The notes below the pieces were generated by a model. It was not told the DNA's origin. It saw nothing but the letters and a program-made list of their open reading frames with translations, and ran no database searches. Positions 47,562 through 56,148 of a DNA stretch of 64,000 bases are shown here, one piece after another. Within the stretch, counting starts at the first letter, position 1. Each line of letters starts with the position of its first letter. The position numbers were made by a program, and so were the translations under genes. The DNA comes from Azospirillum sp. TSH64 (lineage in GTDB: Bacteria > Pseudomonadota > Alphaproteobacteria > Azospirillales > Azospirillaceae), in contig NZ_LGQW01000015.1 of assembly GCF_003116035.1 (NCBI RefSeq), positions 1,799,841 through 1,863,840 of the forward strand, written 5' to 3'.

Positions 47562-48720
47562 TCCACAGCACCGTCAGATCGTCGGCCAGCAGCCGGGGCA
47601 CGGTCGCGAAATAGCGGTCGAGCATAAGGTCCAGGGGCCGCTCCAGCTCATCGTCACCGAGCCCCCGCACCAGATCGGTCACGCCGCCATAGCCGAACAT
47701 TTCGCCGTCCCAGCCACGCGCCTCGTACAGCGCGTCGCTGAACAGCAGCAGGGTCGAGCCGGGCGGGAAATCCAGGCTGTGGTTGCGGTACCGCGCCCCG
47801 CCCGCCAAGCCCAAGGGCAAACCGCAACTCGGCCCCACCTCCAACCCGCCGTCCCTCTGGCGGACCAGCGGTTTCGGCGCGCCGGCGGTGGCGTAGACCA
47901 GCCGGTCGGCACTGACATCGACCACGGCATAGATCATCGCGGCGAACTGCGCCTCCGGCAAAAGCCCGACCAGCAGACCATTCAGCGTGCGCAGCGTCTC
48001 GGCCGGATCGTCGGCCGGCAGGTCGGTGCGGGCCAGCAGCGTGTGCAGCCGGAAGGTGTTCAGCGCGGCCGCCACCCCGTGGCCGGTGAAGTCGCACAGA
48101 AACAGGGCGAAGCGCCGGTCATCGAGTGGACGCGCGCCCCACAGATCGCCGCCCAACTCCGAACTCGATTCGAAGTGGCTGTCCATCGCGATGCCATAGC
48201 GCCCTTCCAGCGACCGGCAGGCAGCGGCATCGGGCAGCAGTCCCAACTGCATCTGCCGCGCCAGCGCCATCCGCTGCATGGCGCCGTGATGGTAGGCGTG
48301 CAGGCTGCGGATAACCTCCTGAAGGGAGCGGTCGAGGCGACGCCTTTCCAAATGCACCGACAGGCGGGCGGCCAGTTCCGCCAGGGTCAGCGGACGCGCC
48401 AGCAGGTCGGTCGCCCCTGCCCGCATCAGCTCCGCCCGGCGGGAGCCGCTGGCAAAGCGGCCGAGGACGAGGATGGGCACGTCGCGCAGTTGCGCCATCT
48501 CCCGCAATCCCACCAGGAGATCGGGGCCGAATCCTGGCAGCCCGGCATGCAGAAGGAGAAGCTGAGGGGGATCGGCCGTGGCTTCGGCGACGGCCTGCGC
48601 CAGCCCGTCGCCATCCACCACGGCGACGCGGCGAACCCCCAGCCGGCCCAGGACATCACGCAGCGGCCCGGCGGCGGATGGACGAGGGTGGCCGATGACG
48701 ACCGGCGAACCGCCGCTCAC
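47524..48720 (-). CDS. Pseudo-receiver fused to a PP2C (SpoIIE/RsbU) phosphatase
   Basis: 398 aa. The N-terminal 120 residues have the receiver fold but the active site is lost: the acidic pair is VIGHP, the phosphoacceptor position is H58 (LLLLHAGLPG), and Lys is R109 (LLARPLT). A helical linker leads to a PP2C/SpoIIE phosphatase with GGD (190-192), CDFTGHG (209-215) and ADDLTVLW near 380, metal sites intact. The expected role is dephosphorylation of the STAS protein encoded 3 bp upstream. The GTG start is at 48718-48720, so translation is probably coupled. Confidence 0.88.
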   Translation of the reverse strand: MSGGSPVVIGHPRPSAAGPLRDVLGRLGVRRVAVVDGDGLAQAVAEATADPPQLLLLHAGLPGFGPDLLVGLREMAQLRDVPILVLGRFASGSRRAELMRAGATDLLARPLTLAELAARLSVHLERRRLDRSLQEVIRSLHAYHHGAMQRMALARQMQLGLLPDAAACRSLEGRYGIAMDSHFESSSELGGDLWGARPLDDRRFALFLCDFTGHGVAAALNTFRLHTLLARTDLPADDPAETLRTLNGLLVGLLPEAQFAAMIYAVVDVSADRLVYATAGAPKPLVRQRDGGLEVGPSCGLPLGLAGGARYRNHSLDFPPGSTLLLFSDALYEARGWDGEMFGYGGVTDLVRGLGDDELERPLDLMLDRYFATVPRLLADDLTVLWISRSVGPRSGPD

Positions 48721-48723
48721 CGG

Positions 48724-49029
48724 TTAGAACTCGCAGGGGATGATGGTGTGGAACTCGGAAATCTCGATCAGGTCGCGGACCTGACCGCGCGGATGCTTCA
48801 GGCGGAAGGTAATGCCGGCCTGTCTGGCAGCGTTGTTCGCCATCACCAGAAGCCCCAGCCCGGCGGAATCCATGTAATCGACGGCGGACAGGTTGAGGAC
48901 GCAATCCGCGATGCCTGCCGTCTCCCACTCCCCGAGGATCGTCCGGAAATCGGTGTCGGCTTCAAAGGTGATCTGCCCGCGCATCTCCAGTTCGCGCAGG
49001 GTGCCGCTGTCATGCACCGTGTAGTCCAT
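48724..49029 (-). CDS. STAS-domain anti-sigma-factor-antagonist-type protein
   Basis: 101 aa, a single STAS domain. The phosphorylatable Ser is S55 in YMDSAGLGLLVMA. In partner-switching systems the RsbW-type kinase phosphorylates this Ser and a PP2C removes the phosphate; the unphosphorylated form then binds an output partner. Here the kinase domain is at 46593, the phosphatase is immediately downstream, and a diguanylate cyclase is 101 bp upstream on the same strand. Confidence 0.92.
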   Translation of the reverse strand: MDYTVHDSGTLRELEMRGQITFEADTDFRTILGEWETAGIADCVLNLSAVDYMDSAGLGLLVMANNAARQAGITFRLKHPRGQVRDLIEISEFHTIIPCEF

Positions 49030-49130
49030 CGCCGCATCCCACCTTGCCAGCCGTCAACCCGACGGCCCGGGCATCGGCGCGTCTCCGCGATCAAGGATAG
49101 CATAACGCAGAACAGGAACCAGCCTTTAGG

Positions 49131-50603
49131 CTACATTCCAGGCTCGAACACCGCCACAAGGTTGCGGCCGAGATGCTTGGCGCGATAAAGCGCGAGGTCG
49201 GCACGATGGATCGCCCGCTCCAGCGTGTCGGTCGCCCCCTCCAGCCCGGCGATGCCGATGCTGACCGTCAGGCGGAAGGTGCCGTCCGGCGCCTCGATCG
49301 GCATGCGGGCCAGATGGCGGCGCACCCGTTCGGCCACCACACGGCTTTCATCGGCGGTCGCACCGGGCAGGACCACCACGAACTCCTCCCCGCCCAGCCG
49401 GCCGAGGATGTCGTATTCCCGCAGGATGGCCTGACAGCCGGCCGCCACCATGCGCAGCGCATCGTCGCCGGTAGCATGGCCGAAGCTGTCGTTGATGCGC
49501 TTGAAATGGTCGACGTCGAGGACGAAGACCGACAGCGGTTCGTGGAAGCGATGGGCGCGGGCCAGTTGGGCGCGGGCCATGTCCATGAAGGACCGCCGGT
49601 TGAAAATTCCGGTCAGCGGATCGCGCGACGCCATGTCGCGCAGCGCCTCTTCCATGCTGCGGCGTTCGGTGTAGTCGTAGATCCAGGCCAGATTGACCGC
49701 CGTGCCCTGGATCACCGCCTGATTGACCGTGAACAGGGTCCAGAAGGGCGACCCGTCGGCCCGCCTGAACTGAACCTCCATGTTGGTGACGCCGCCGCCG
49801 CCGCGCAGCCTCTCCAGCACGCGCAGGCGCTGGTGGCTGTCGAGGTAGTAATCACGGGCGCGGCTGCCGATCAGCCTCTCGCGCGGCAGGCCGATCAATT
49901 CGGCGAAGCGGGTGTTGACGAAGATGATGCAGCCGTCGTCGCGGCGGGACACCGAAACGCCGATGGGGCTCTGTTCGAGGATGGCTTCAAGCCGTTCCTC
50001 GTTCGGATGCAGGTCATTCAATTCCCGGGTGACACCGGCAATACCCGACTCGTCACGGAAGGCGTCCTTGGCCGGGAAGCGGGTCGCCCCCTCCGCCACA
50101 AGGACCGGTGCCTCGTACCGGACATTGCCGCCATAGTCCCGCAACGTTCCGGCAGCCGGACTCCCGGCCTGCGATGCATCCTCGTCCGCAAGGATGGCCT
50201 GCCGATACACCGCATCGACGTCCGTCACCGTCACCAGCCGCAGGCTTTCCGCCCCTCCTTCGGCCTTCGTGCCGGATGGAAGCGCGGTCCAGGGCGCATC
50301 CGCCACCGTCACCCGGCAGACGGTTCCGTCGTTCCGCAGCACCCGGTGCGCCCGCGCCGGATCGGCGACCGGACCGCCGCCATCGCAGCTGTCCAGCCCG
50401 AACTCGCACAAGCTACGTCCCGGCAACCCGCCCGGTTCGCAGGCCAACAGCGCATGGAGCGCCGGATTCGCGTGATGAATGATCCCCGAAGCCGCAACAA
50501 CGCAAACCCCGACCGGAAGGCGGTCGAGGATCGACAACGCGGCATCGCGTCCGTCATGCGCATCACGGCCTGAGATCATTGCCATGCAACCCGGAACCGG
50601 CAT
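49131..50603 (-). CDS. PAS-PAS-GGDEF diguanylate cyclase
   Basis: 490 aa from the ATG at 50601-50603 (50585 and 50579 are alternatives). There are two PAS domains ('LPVGVCVVAASGIIHHANPA' and 'SPIGVSVSRRDDGCIIFVN'). The GGDEF domain starts at DPLTGIFNRRSF, with active-site GGEEF and an intact inhibitory I-site RxxD (REYD) five residues before it. It should make c-di-GMP. No membrane segment is visible, so cytoplasmic. It lies directly upstream of the STAS and PP2C genes on the same strand. Confidence 0.9.
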   Translation of the reverse strand: MPVPGCMAMISGRDAHDGRDAALSILDRLPVGVCVVAASGIIHHANPALHALLACEPGGLPGRSLCEFGLDSCDGGGPVADPARAHRVLRNDGTVCRVTVADAPWTALPSGTKAEGGAESLRLVTVTDVDAVYRQAILADEDASQAGSPAAGTLRDYGGNVRYEAPVLVAEGATRFPAKDAFRDESGIAGVTRELNDLHPNEERLEAILEQSPIGVSVSRRDDGCIIFVNTRFAELIGLPRERLIGSRARDYYLDSHQRLRVLERLRGGGGVTNMEVQFRRADGSPFWTLFTVNQAVIQGTAVNLAWIYDYTERRSMEEALRDMASRDPLTGIFNRRSFMDMARAQLARAHRFHEPLSVFVLDVDHFKRINDSFGHATGDDALRMVAAGCQAILREYDILGRLGGEEFVVVLPGATADESRVVAERVRRHLARMPIEAPDGTFRLTVSIGIAGLEGATDTLERAIHRADLALYRAKHLGRNLVAVFEPGM

Positions 50604-50721
50604 GGCCGAGAGTGTCTCATTGACTTTTGATTCCTCGCAGCGCCGGTGGTTTCCGACAAGGTCGAACTGGAAGGGCCGGACTTCTAAGAACGGTTGAGTG
50701 TATAAAATTTTCGGCGATTGT

Positions 50722-51840
50722 TCAAGACGCGGACATTTTACAAGGTTGCATCGCCCAAACTTGTTTCCGGACAAGTGCGCCATCAAGACGACTCCATGCC
50801 GCATCGTCTCCCGGCAGTCCGAAGCGCAGCCAATCCGGCCGGTGCTCGAACCGGCGCACCAGGATCCCGGCCTCGCCCAATGCCCGATAGAGCGCCGGTG
50901 CCCGATCGTCCTCGACAAGACGGAACAGCTCCGTCCCGCCGGCCACCTGCAATCCGGCTGCCGCCAGCAGCCGGTCCAACTGCACGGCGGCAGCGGTCAG
51001 GCGGTCGCGCGTGGCAGCGATCCAGCCGCGGTCGGCGAGAGCCGCGGTGGCGATGTTCAATCCCGGACCGGACACCGCCCAGGGTCCGATGGACTCGCGC
51101 ATTGCCGCCGCCAGATCGATCGGGGCCAGCGCTATGCCGAGGCGCAGCCCCGCCAGCCCGAAGAACTTGCCGAAGGAGCGCAGGATGACCAGTCCCGGCC
51201 GGCCGGCATGCGCGGCGGCACTGTCTTCGGGCCGCATATCGGCGAAGGCCTCGTCCACCACCAGCCAGCCGCCGCGCGCGGCCTGCGCCGCGGCAAGCTC
51301 CAGCAGCCGGGCGACAGGCCAGCGCCGGCCATCGGGGTTGTTGGGGTTGACGACGACGAGCACGTCGGCCTCAACCACGTCCGCCGCCATCCGCACATCG
51401 TGGCCGGCCAGCGCCCAGCAACGGGCATGCTCGGCATAGGTGGGCCCCAGCACCGCCACGCTGCCCGGTGCACGCAGCCGCGGCAACAGCTGGATCAGCG
51501 CTTGCGAACCGGAGGCCGCGGCAACCAGCTCCGCCGATGGCACGCCATAGCAATCGGCCGCCGCCGCACGCAATGCCGCCTCCTCGCCGCGGCCGGGCAG
51601 CCGGGTCCAGGCGTCCTGCGGCACCGGCGGCAGCGGATAGGTCCAGGGGTTGATGCCGGTGGACAGATCGACCCACGGCAGCGGCGCACCGGGAAAGGCG
51701 GCACGGGCACCGTCCAGGTCGCCACCATGCAGAAGGACGCCTTCGGTCGCGTCACCCTGCCTCCACGGGTCCGCCACAGGCAGGTCCGACCCAAGCGGGT
51801 CCGCCATGTGCGGCTTGGTCGCCGGGCTGTCTTCGGCCAT
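50722..51840 (-). CDS. cobC: L-threonine-O-3-phosphate decarboxylase (cobalamin synthesis)
   Basis: A 372-aa PLP-dependent aminotransferase-fold enzyme making aminopropanol phosphate for the lower loop of cobalamin. 'WVDLSTGINPWTYPLPP' and the PLP-Lys segment RSFGKFFGLAGLRLG are diagnostic. The ATG at 51838-51840 has GAGGAG upstream. It is divergent from cbiB (65 bp), the usual partner. No B12 riboswitch is evident in that gap. Confidence 0.92.
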   Translation of the reverse strand: MAEDSPATKPHMADPLGSDLPVADPWRQGDATEGVLLHGGDLDGARAAFPGAPLPWVDLSTGINPWTYPLPPVPQDAWTRLPGRGEEAALRAAAADCYGVPSAELVAAASGSQALIQLLPRLRAPGSVAVLGPTYAEHARCWALAGHDVRMAADVVEADVLVVVNPNNPDGRRWPVARLLELAAAQAARGGWLVVDEAFADMRPEDSAAAHAGRPGLVILRSFGKFFGLAGLRLGIALAPIDLAAAMRESIGPWAVSGPGLNIATAALADRGWIAATRDRLTAAAVQLDRLLAAAGLQVAGGTELFRLVEDDRAPALYRALGEAGILVRRFEHRPDWLRFGLPGDDAAWSRLDGALVRKQVWAMQPCKMSAS

Positions 51841-51905
51841 GATCGCGCTCCTCATTTCCCCGTCGCGCGGCCAGCGGGCCGCCCCAATCCTGGAACGTCC
51901 CTGCC

Positions 51906-52868
51906 GTGCCGCTGCATCCTTTCCTGCTCGCCACCGCGCTGATCGTCGAGGCGGCGGTCGGCTATCCCGACCCACTCTACGCCCGCATCCGTCACCCGGT
52001 CGTATGGATCGGAGCGCTTATCGCCCAGTTGGACGGCGCACTCAACCGTGAGACCGACGGCTTCGACCGCCGCAAGGCGTTCGGCGTCCTGGCCGTGCTG
52101 GTGCTTCTGCTGACGGTCGGCGGAGTCGCGGTGGCGGTGGCCTGGGCCTGCCGGCTCCTGCCCTTCGGCTGGCTGGTCGAGGCGGCGCTGGCGTCCACCC
52201 TGCTGGCCCAGCGCAGCCTGCACGACCATGTGGCGGCGGTCGCCAAGGGGTTCCGCACCGCCGGGCTGGAGGGCGCGCGCAAGGCGGTGGCGATGATCGT
52301 CGGCCGCAACCCGGCCACGCTGGACGAACCCGCCGTCGCCCGCGCCGCCATCGAAAGCCTTGCCGAGAATTTTTCCGACGGGGTGGTGGCGCCGGCTTTC
52401 TGGCTGCTGGTCGGCGGGTTGCCGGGTCTGGCGCTCTACAAGACGATCAACACGGCGGACAGCATGATCGGCCACCGCACCCCGCGGCACGAAGCCTTCG
52501 GCTGGGCAGCGGCGCGGCTGGACGATCTGGTCAACCTGCCGGGATCGCGCCTGACCGCCCTTCTGCTGGTGGGTGCCGCCTGGATGACGGGAGGGACGGA
52601 TGCGCGGCAGGCCTGGGCGTCGGTGAGGCAGGATGCCCACCGTCACCGCTCTCCCAACGCCGGCTGGCCGGAGGCGGCGATGGCTGGTGCGCTCGACCTG
52701 CGGCTGGGCGGGCCCCGGGTCTATGGCGACACCCGAATCGAGGATGTCTGGCTCGGCGCGGGACGGACCGCCGCCACGCCGGACGACATCGGCCGGGCGC
52801 TGGCGCTCTACCGCCGCGCCTGCGTGCTGCTGATCGCCGGGGCGCTGGTGCTGGCCGTGCTGGGGTGA
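51906..52868 (+). CDS. cbiB: Adenosylcobinamide-phosphate synthase
   Basis: A 320-aa membrane protein that joins aminopropanol (phosphate) to adenosylcobyric acid. Typical elements: IVEAAVGYPDPLYARIRHPVVWIG, 'ESLAENFSDGVVAPAFWLLVGG', 'YKTINTADSMIGHRTPRHEAFGW', and 'RSPNAGWPEAAMAGAL'. The start is the GTG at 51906 after GGAAC. Also called CobD in the aerobic nomenclature. Confidence 0.94.
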   Translation: MPLHPFLLATALIVEAAVGYPDPLYARIRHPVVWIGALIAQLDGALNRETDGFDRRKAFGVLAVLVLLLTVGGVAVAVAWACRLLPFGWLVEAALASTLLAQRSLHDHVAAVAKGFRTAGLEGARKAVAMIVGRNPATLDEPAVARAAIESLAENFSDGVVAPAFWLLVGGLPGLALYKTINTADSMIGHRTPRHEAFGWAAARLDDLVNLPGSRLTALLLVGAAWMTGGTDARQAWASVRQDAHRHRSPNAGWPEAAMAGALDLRLGGPRVYGDTRIEDVWLGAGRTAATPDDIGRALALYRRACVLLIAGALVLAVLG

Positions 52869-52872
52869 CCGG

Positions 52873-53457
52873 TCATCCCCGCCCCGCCCGCCGCACCATC
52901 AAGGACAGGCGCCGGCCGACCCGGCGCGCGAACTGACGGACTGCGATCAGCAGCCGGCGCGCGGCGCGGGCGGGAGCGGTCTCCTTCAGCCAGGCGAGCC
53001 AGGCCGTTACCCGCACATAGCCCCAGGCGAACCAGCCGATGGTCAGCAGCTTCGGCTTGGCGATGTGGAACAGCCGCTCCACCAGGGTGATCTTGACCAG
53101 TTCCGCCCCGATGATCACGGCGGCGCCGGCCATGGGGCGGCCCGTCGCGAACAGCCAGGCGCCGACCGGCTTCGCAGGCTCCAGCAGGGCCAAAGGCACA
53201 AGCACGAGGACCAGCGACGGATAAGGTCCAAGCCCCGCCACCCATTCTCCGAATCGCGCGAACAGCGGCAGCCGCGCGATCCGGCGGGCGACCGGACGCA
53301 CCACCCAATAGGCCAATGCGTCCAGCAGGAAATACGCGACCGCGAACAGTGTCGCGACCGGACGCAGCAGGCGGGACAACAGCCGGCGCGGCGGCGATTG
53401 CGGCGGTTCGGGGGAGGCAGGACGGTTCTGCGCCCCGGGAGGGGGAGTGCTGTTCAT
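52873..53457 (-). CDS. Conserved membrane protein
   Basis: 194 aa. A Pro-rich N-terminus (about 20 residues) is followed by three or so hydrophobic segments ('LFAVAYFLLDALAYWVV', 'YPSLVLVLVPLALLEPAKPVG', 'MAGAAVIIGAELVKITLVERLF') and a strongly Arg-rich C-terminus. It is of a type widespread in alphaproteobacteria without known function. Convergent with cbiB, almost end to end. Confidence 0.7.
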   Translation of the reverse strand: MNSTPPPGAQNRPASPEPPQSPPRRLLSRLLRPVATLFAVAYFLLDALAYWVVRPVARRIARLPLFARFGEWVAGLGPYPSLVLVLVPLALLEPAKPVGAWLFATGRPMAGAAVIIGAELVKITLVERLFHIAKPKLLTIGWFAWGYVRVTAWLAWLKETAPARAARRLLIAVRQFARRVGRRLSLMVRRAGRG

Positions 53458-53483
53458 TGGAAATATTCCGCCGGAGGTCTTAG

Positions 53484-53527
53484 GTCCCTTCTACCACGAA
53501 GGCGAGCCTTTCGTTCGTGGGAAGGGA
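53484..53527. promoter_or_regulatory. Large imperfect palindrome in a divergent leader
   Basis: GTCCCTTCtaCCACGAA (53484-53500) pairs with TTCGTGGgAAGGGAC (53513-53527) around an inner AAGG-cgag-CCTT. It lies 26 bp before the membrane-protein start and about 90 bp before the kinase start. It could be an operator or an RNA leader hairpin. Confidence 0.45.
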
Positions 53528-53614
53528 CTGGCACCTTCATCCAAATTGGTTCTGTAAACGCACAATCGAGTCCGCTCCTTCCCCGAACGACCCCATACAA
53601 CAGCCGAATCGACC

Positions 53615-55984
53615 GTGCCCGGCCATTATGACCCCCTCCTCGTCGCATTATCCTATGTGATCGCCGTGTTCGGCGGTTATGTGGCGCTGGACCTCGCCCA
53701 TCACTCCCGCAGCGGCACGGCAGGCCGATCCCTCGCGTCGGCCCTGGGGAACACGACCGGAAACGGTCCGGGCGACAAACGGCGATTGGCCGGTGCGGCG
53801 CTGGCGCTCGGTGCTGGAATTTGGTCGATGCATTTCATCGGCATGCTCGCCTACCGCAGCGACGTGCCCATCGGCTATGATGCCGGACTGACCGCACTGT
53901 CCTTCCTGCTGGCCGTCGGCGTTTCGGGAGCCGGCCTGTTTGCGGTAGCGCGCAACCGTGGCAACAACTATTTTAAATTGCCGATTGCGGGCACCCTGAC
54001 CGGGCTCGGCATCGTCAGCATGCATTATGTGGGAATGGCGGGAATGCGCATGGACATGGACCTGTCCTATGACGTGGTTCTGGTCGCTGTTTCGGTGATC
54101 GTCGCCATCGCCGCATCGACCGCGGCCCTGTGGCTGGCCTTCCGGACCAGCCGCCCGCTCCAGCGCGCCGCCGGTGCCGTCCTGCTGGGGCTGGGGGTGG
54201 TGACGATGCACTATACCGGCATGGCGGCCGCCGGGATGGAGCCGATCACGGAGCTGAGCGCCGCCGCCATCGGAAGTGCTGACGCCAGCCGCGCCGCCCT
54301 TCCCCATGCGGCGTCCCACTCCGGTCATGGCATCGCGCTCTCCTCGTCCCTGCTGGCGATCATGACCGGGATGGGGACGCTGCTTCTGCTGTCGCTGGCG
54401 ATGCTGTCGTCGCTGCTCGACCGCCGGCAGCAGGCCGAGCGGTCGGCGGAGCAGGAAGCGCGCTACCGTGCCATCGTCGACACCGCGGTGGACCCCATCG
54501 TCCTGATCGACGACCAGGGCATCGTGGAGTCCTTCAACCACGCAGCGGAGAAGACCTTCGGCTACCGGGCCGAGGAGGTGATCGGGCGCAACATCAGCAT
54601 GCTGATGCCGGAGCCCTACCGCAGCGCCCATGACGGGTATCTCGACCGCTACCGCCGAACGGGCGAGCGGCGGATCGTCGGAATCGGCCGCGAGGTGGAC
54701 GGGCTGCGCAAGGACGGCACCACCTTCCCGCTCGACCTGTCGGTAGGCGAATGGAAGGTCGGCAAGCGGCGCATGTACACCGGTATCATGCGCGACATCA
54801 CCGCCCGCAGAGCATCGGAGGAAGCGATCCTGCGCGCCCGCGACGAGGCGGAGGCCGCGAGGGTCGAGGCCTTGCAGGCCCGCGACGATGCCCAACGCGC
54901 CGACCGCGCCAAGACCAAGTTCCTGGCCGCCGCCAGCCACGACCTGCGCCAGCCGCTGCAATCGCTGTTCTTCTTCGCCCATGCCCTGTCGGACAAGCTG
55001 GAGGATCATCCGGCCGCCCCCCTGCTGGCCAGCATGACCGATTCGCTGAACGGGCTGCGGGTGATGCTGGACAGCCTGCTGGATGTCTCCCGCCTCGATG
55101 CCGGGGTGGTGAAGCCCAGCGTCACCGACTTCGCGCTCGGCGCCCTGCTGGAGCGGCTGGCGGAGGAATACCGCATCCGCGCCGCCGAGTCGGGCCTGAC
55201 GCTGCGCCATGTCCCGACGTCCGCCTGGACCCGCAGCGATCCCGCCCTGCTGGAACGCATCCTGCGCAACCTGATCGAGAACGCCATCCGCTACACAGAA
55301 CATGGCGACATCCTAGTCGGCTGCCGTCACCGTGGCGGCACGTTGCGGCTGGCGGTGCTGGACCAGGGCATCGGCATCCCCGCCGACAAGACCCAGGACA
55401 TCTTCCAGGAGTTCACCCAGCTCGCCAATCCCGAGCGCGACCGCCGCAAGGGCCTTGGGCTGGGGCTCGCCATCGTTCGGCGGCTGGCCGGGCTGCTGGA
55501 GCATGGGGTGACGGTGCAATCCGCACCGGGACGCGGCAGCGGCTTCTTCCTCGATGTGCCGACAGCGGTTCCGCGCCCGATCCCGAAGCCGGTGCGCGTC
55601 CCCGCGGAATTGCCGGACGCCAAGGGGCTGATCGTGGTCGTCGACGACGACACCATCATCCTGCTGAGCATGCGGGCGATGCTGGAGGAATGGGGATACG
55701 AGGTGGTCGCCGCGGTGTCCGCCGACGAGGCCATCGCCTCGCTGCTGAATCTCGGCCGGCAGCCGGCGATGATCGTCGCCGACTATCGCCTGCGCGAAGG
55801 ACGGACGGGGGTGGAGGCGATCCGCGACATCTACGGCGTCTGCGGCGTGCGCGTTCCCGCCGTTGTGCTGACCGGCGACACCGATCCCGCCCGCATCGCC
55901 GAGGTCCAGCGCAGCGGCCACCGGCTGATCCACAAGCCCGTCTCCGCCCCGATGCTGCGCGAGATCCTGAACACCGCCGCATAA
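53615..55984 (+). CDS. MHYT-PAS hybrid histidine kinase
   Basis: A 789-aa membrane sensor. Seven N-terminal helices carry three MHYT-type motifs (MHFIGM, MHYVGM, MHYTGM), a proposed metal-binding sensor for oxygen, CO or NO. Then come a PAS domain (FixL-like 'DPIVLIDDQGIVESFNHAAEKTFGY'), HisKA with H442 (SHDLRQPLQS), HATPase, and a receiver with D723 (IVADYRLREG). The HDLRQPLQSL type kinase often acts through its own receiver and a separate regulator. Start is the GTG at 53615. Confidence 0.9.
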   Translation: MPGHYDPLLVALSYVIAVFGGYVALDLAHHSRSGTAGRSLASALGNTTGNGPGDKRRLAGAALALGAGIWSMHFIGMLAYRSDVPIGYDAGLTALSFLLAVGVSGAGLFAVARNRGNNYFKLPIAGTLTGLGIVSMHYVGMAGMRMDMDLSYDVVLVAVSVIVAIAASTAALWLAFRTSRPLQRAAGAVLLGLGVVTMHYTGMAAAGMEPITELSAAAIGSADASRAALPHAASHSGHGIALSSSLLAIMTGMGTLLLLSLAMLSSLLDRRQQAERSAEQEARYRAIVDTAVDPIVLIDDQGIVESFNHAAEKTFGYRAEEVIGRNISMLMPEPYRSAHDGYLDRYRRTGERRIVGIGREVDGLRKDGTTFPLDLSVGEWKVGKRRMYTGIMRDITARRASEEAILRARDEAEAARVEALQARDDAQRADRAKTKFLAAASHDLRQPLQSLFFFAHALSDKLEDHPAAPLLASMTDSLNGLRVMLDSLLDVSRLDAGVVKPSVTDFALGALLERLAEEYRIRAAESGLTLRHVPTSAWTRSDPALLERILRNLIENAIRYTEHGDILVGCRHRGGTLRLAVLDQGIGIPADKTQDIFQEFTQLANPERDRRKGLGLGLAIVRRLAGLLEHGVTVQSAPGRGSGFFLDVPTAVPRPIPKPVRVPAELPDAKGLIVVVDDDTIILLSMRAMLEEWGYEVVAAVSADEAIASLLNLGRQPAMIVADYRLREGRTGVEAIRDIYGVCGVRVPAVVLTGDTDPARIAEVQRSGHRLIHKPVSAPMLREILNTAA

Positions 55985-56148
55985 GGCGGCAGATCGTCCA
56001 CCCGAATCGGCGGCGGCGGTGCTAAAAAAGCGCCCGACTCCACCGAAGCAACCCTGGACGGGCCGGCGGCCGGAAGACTAGCATCCGCCGCCGACCGAGC
56101 CTCCCGGCAGCCCCCGCCCGTTGCCGCCCCCTTTCTCTCCCACGGACC

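Noticed and set aside
51841..51905. Possible cobalamin riboswitch between cobC and cbiB
   Set aside because: The gap is only 65 bp and no B12-box-like element was seen; too short for the structure.
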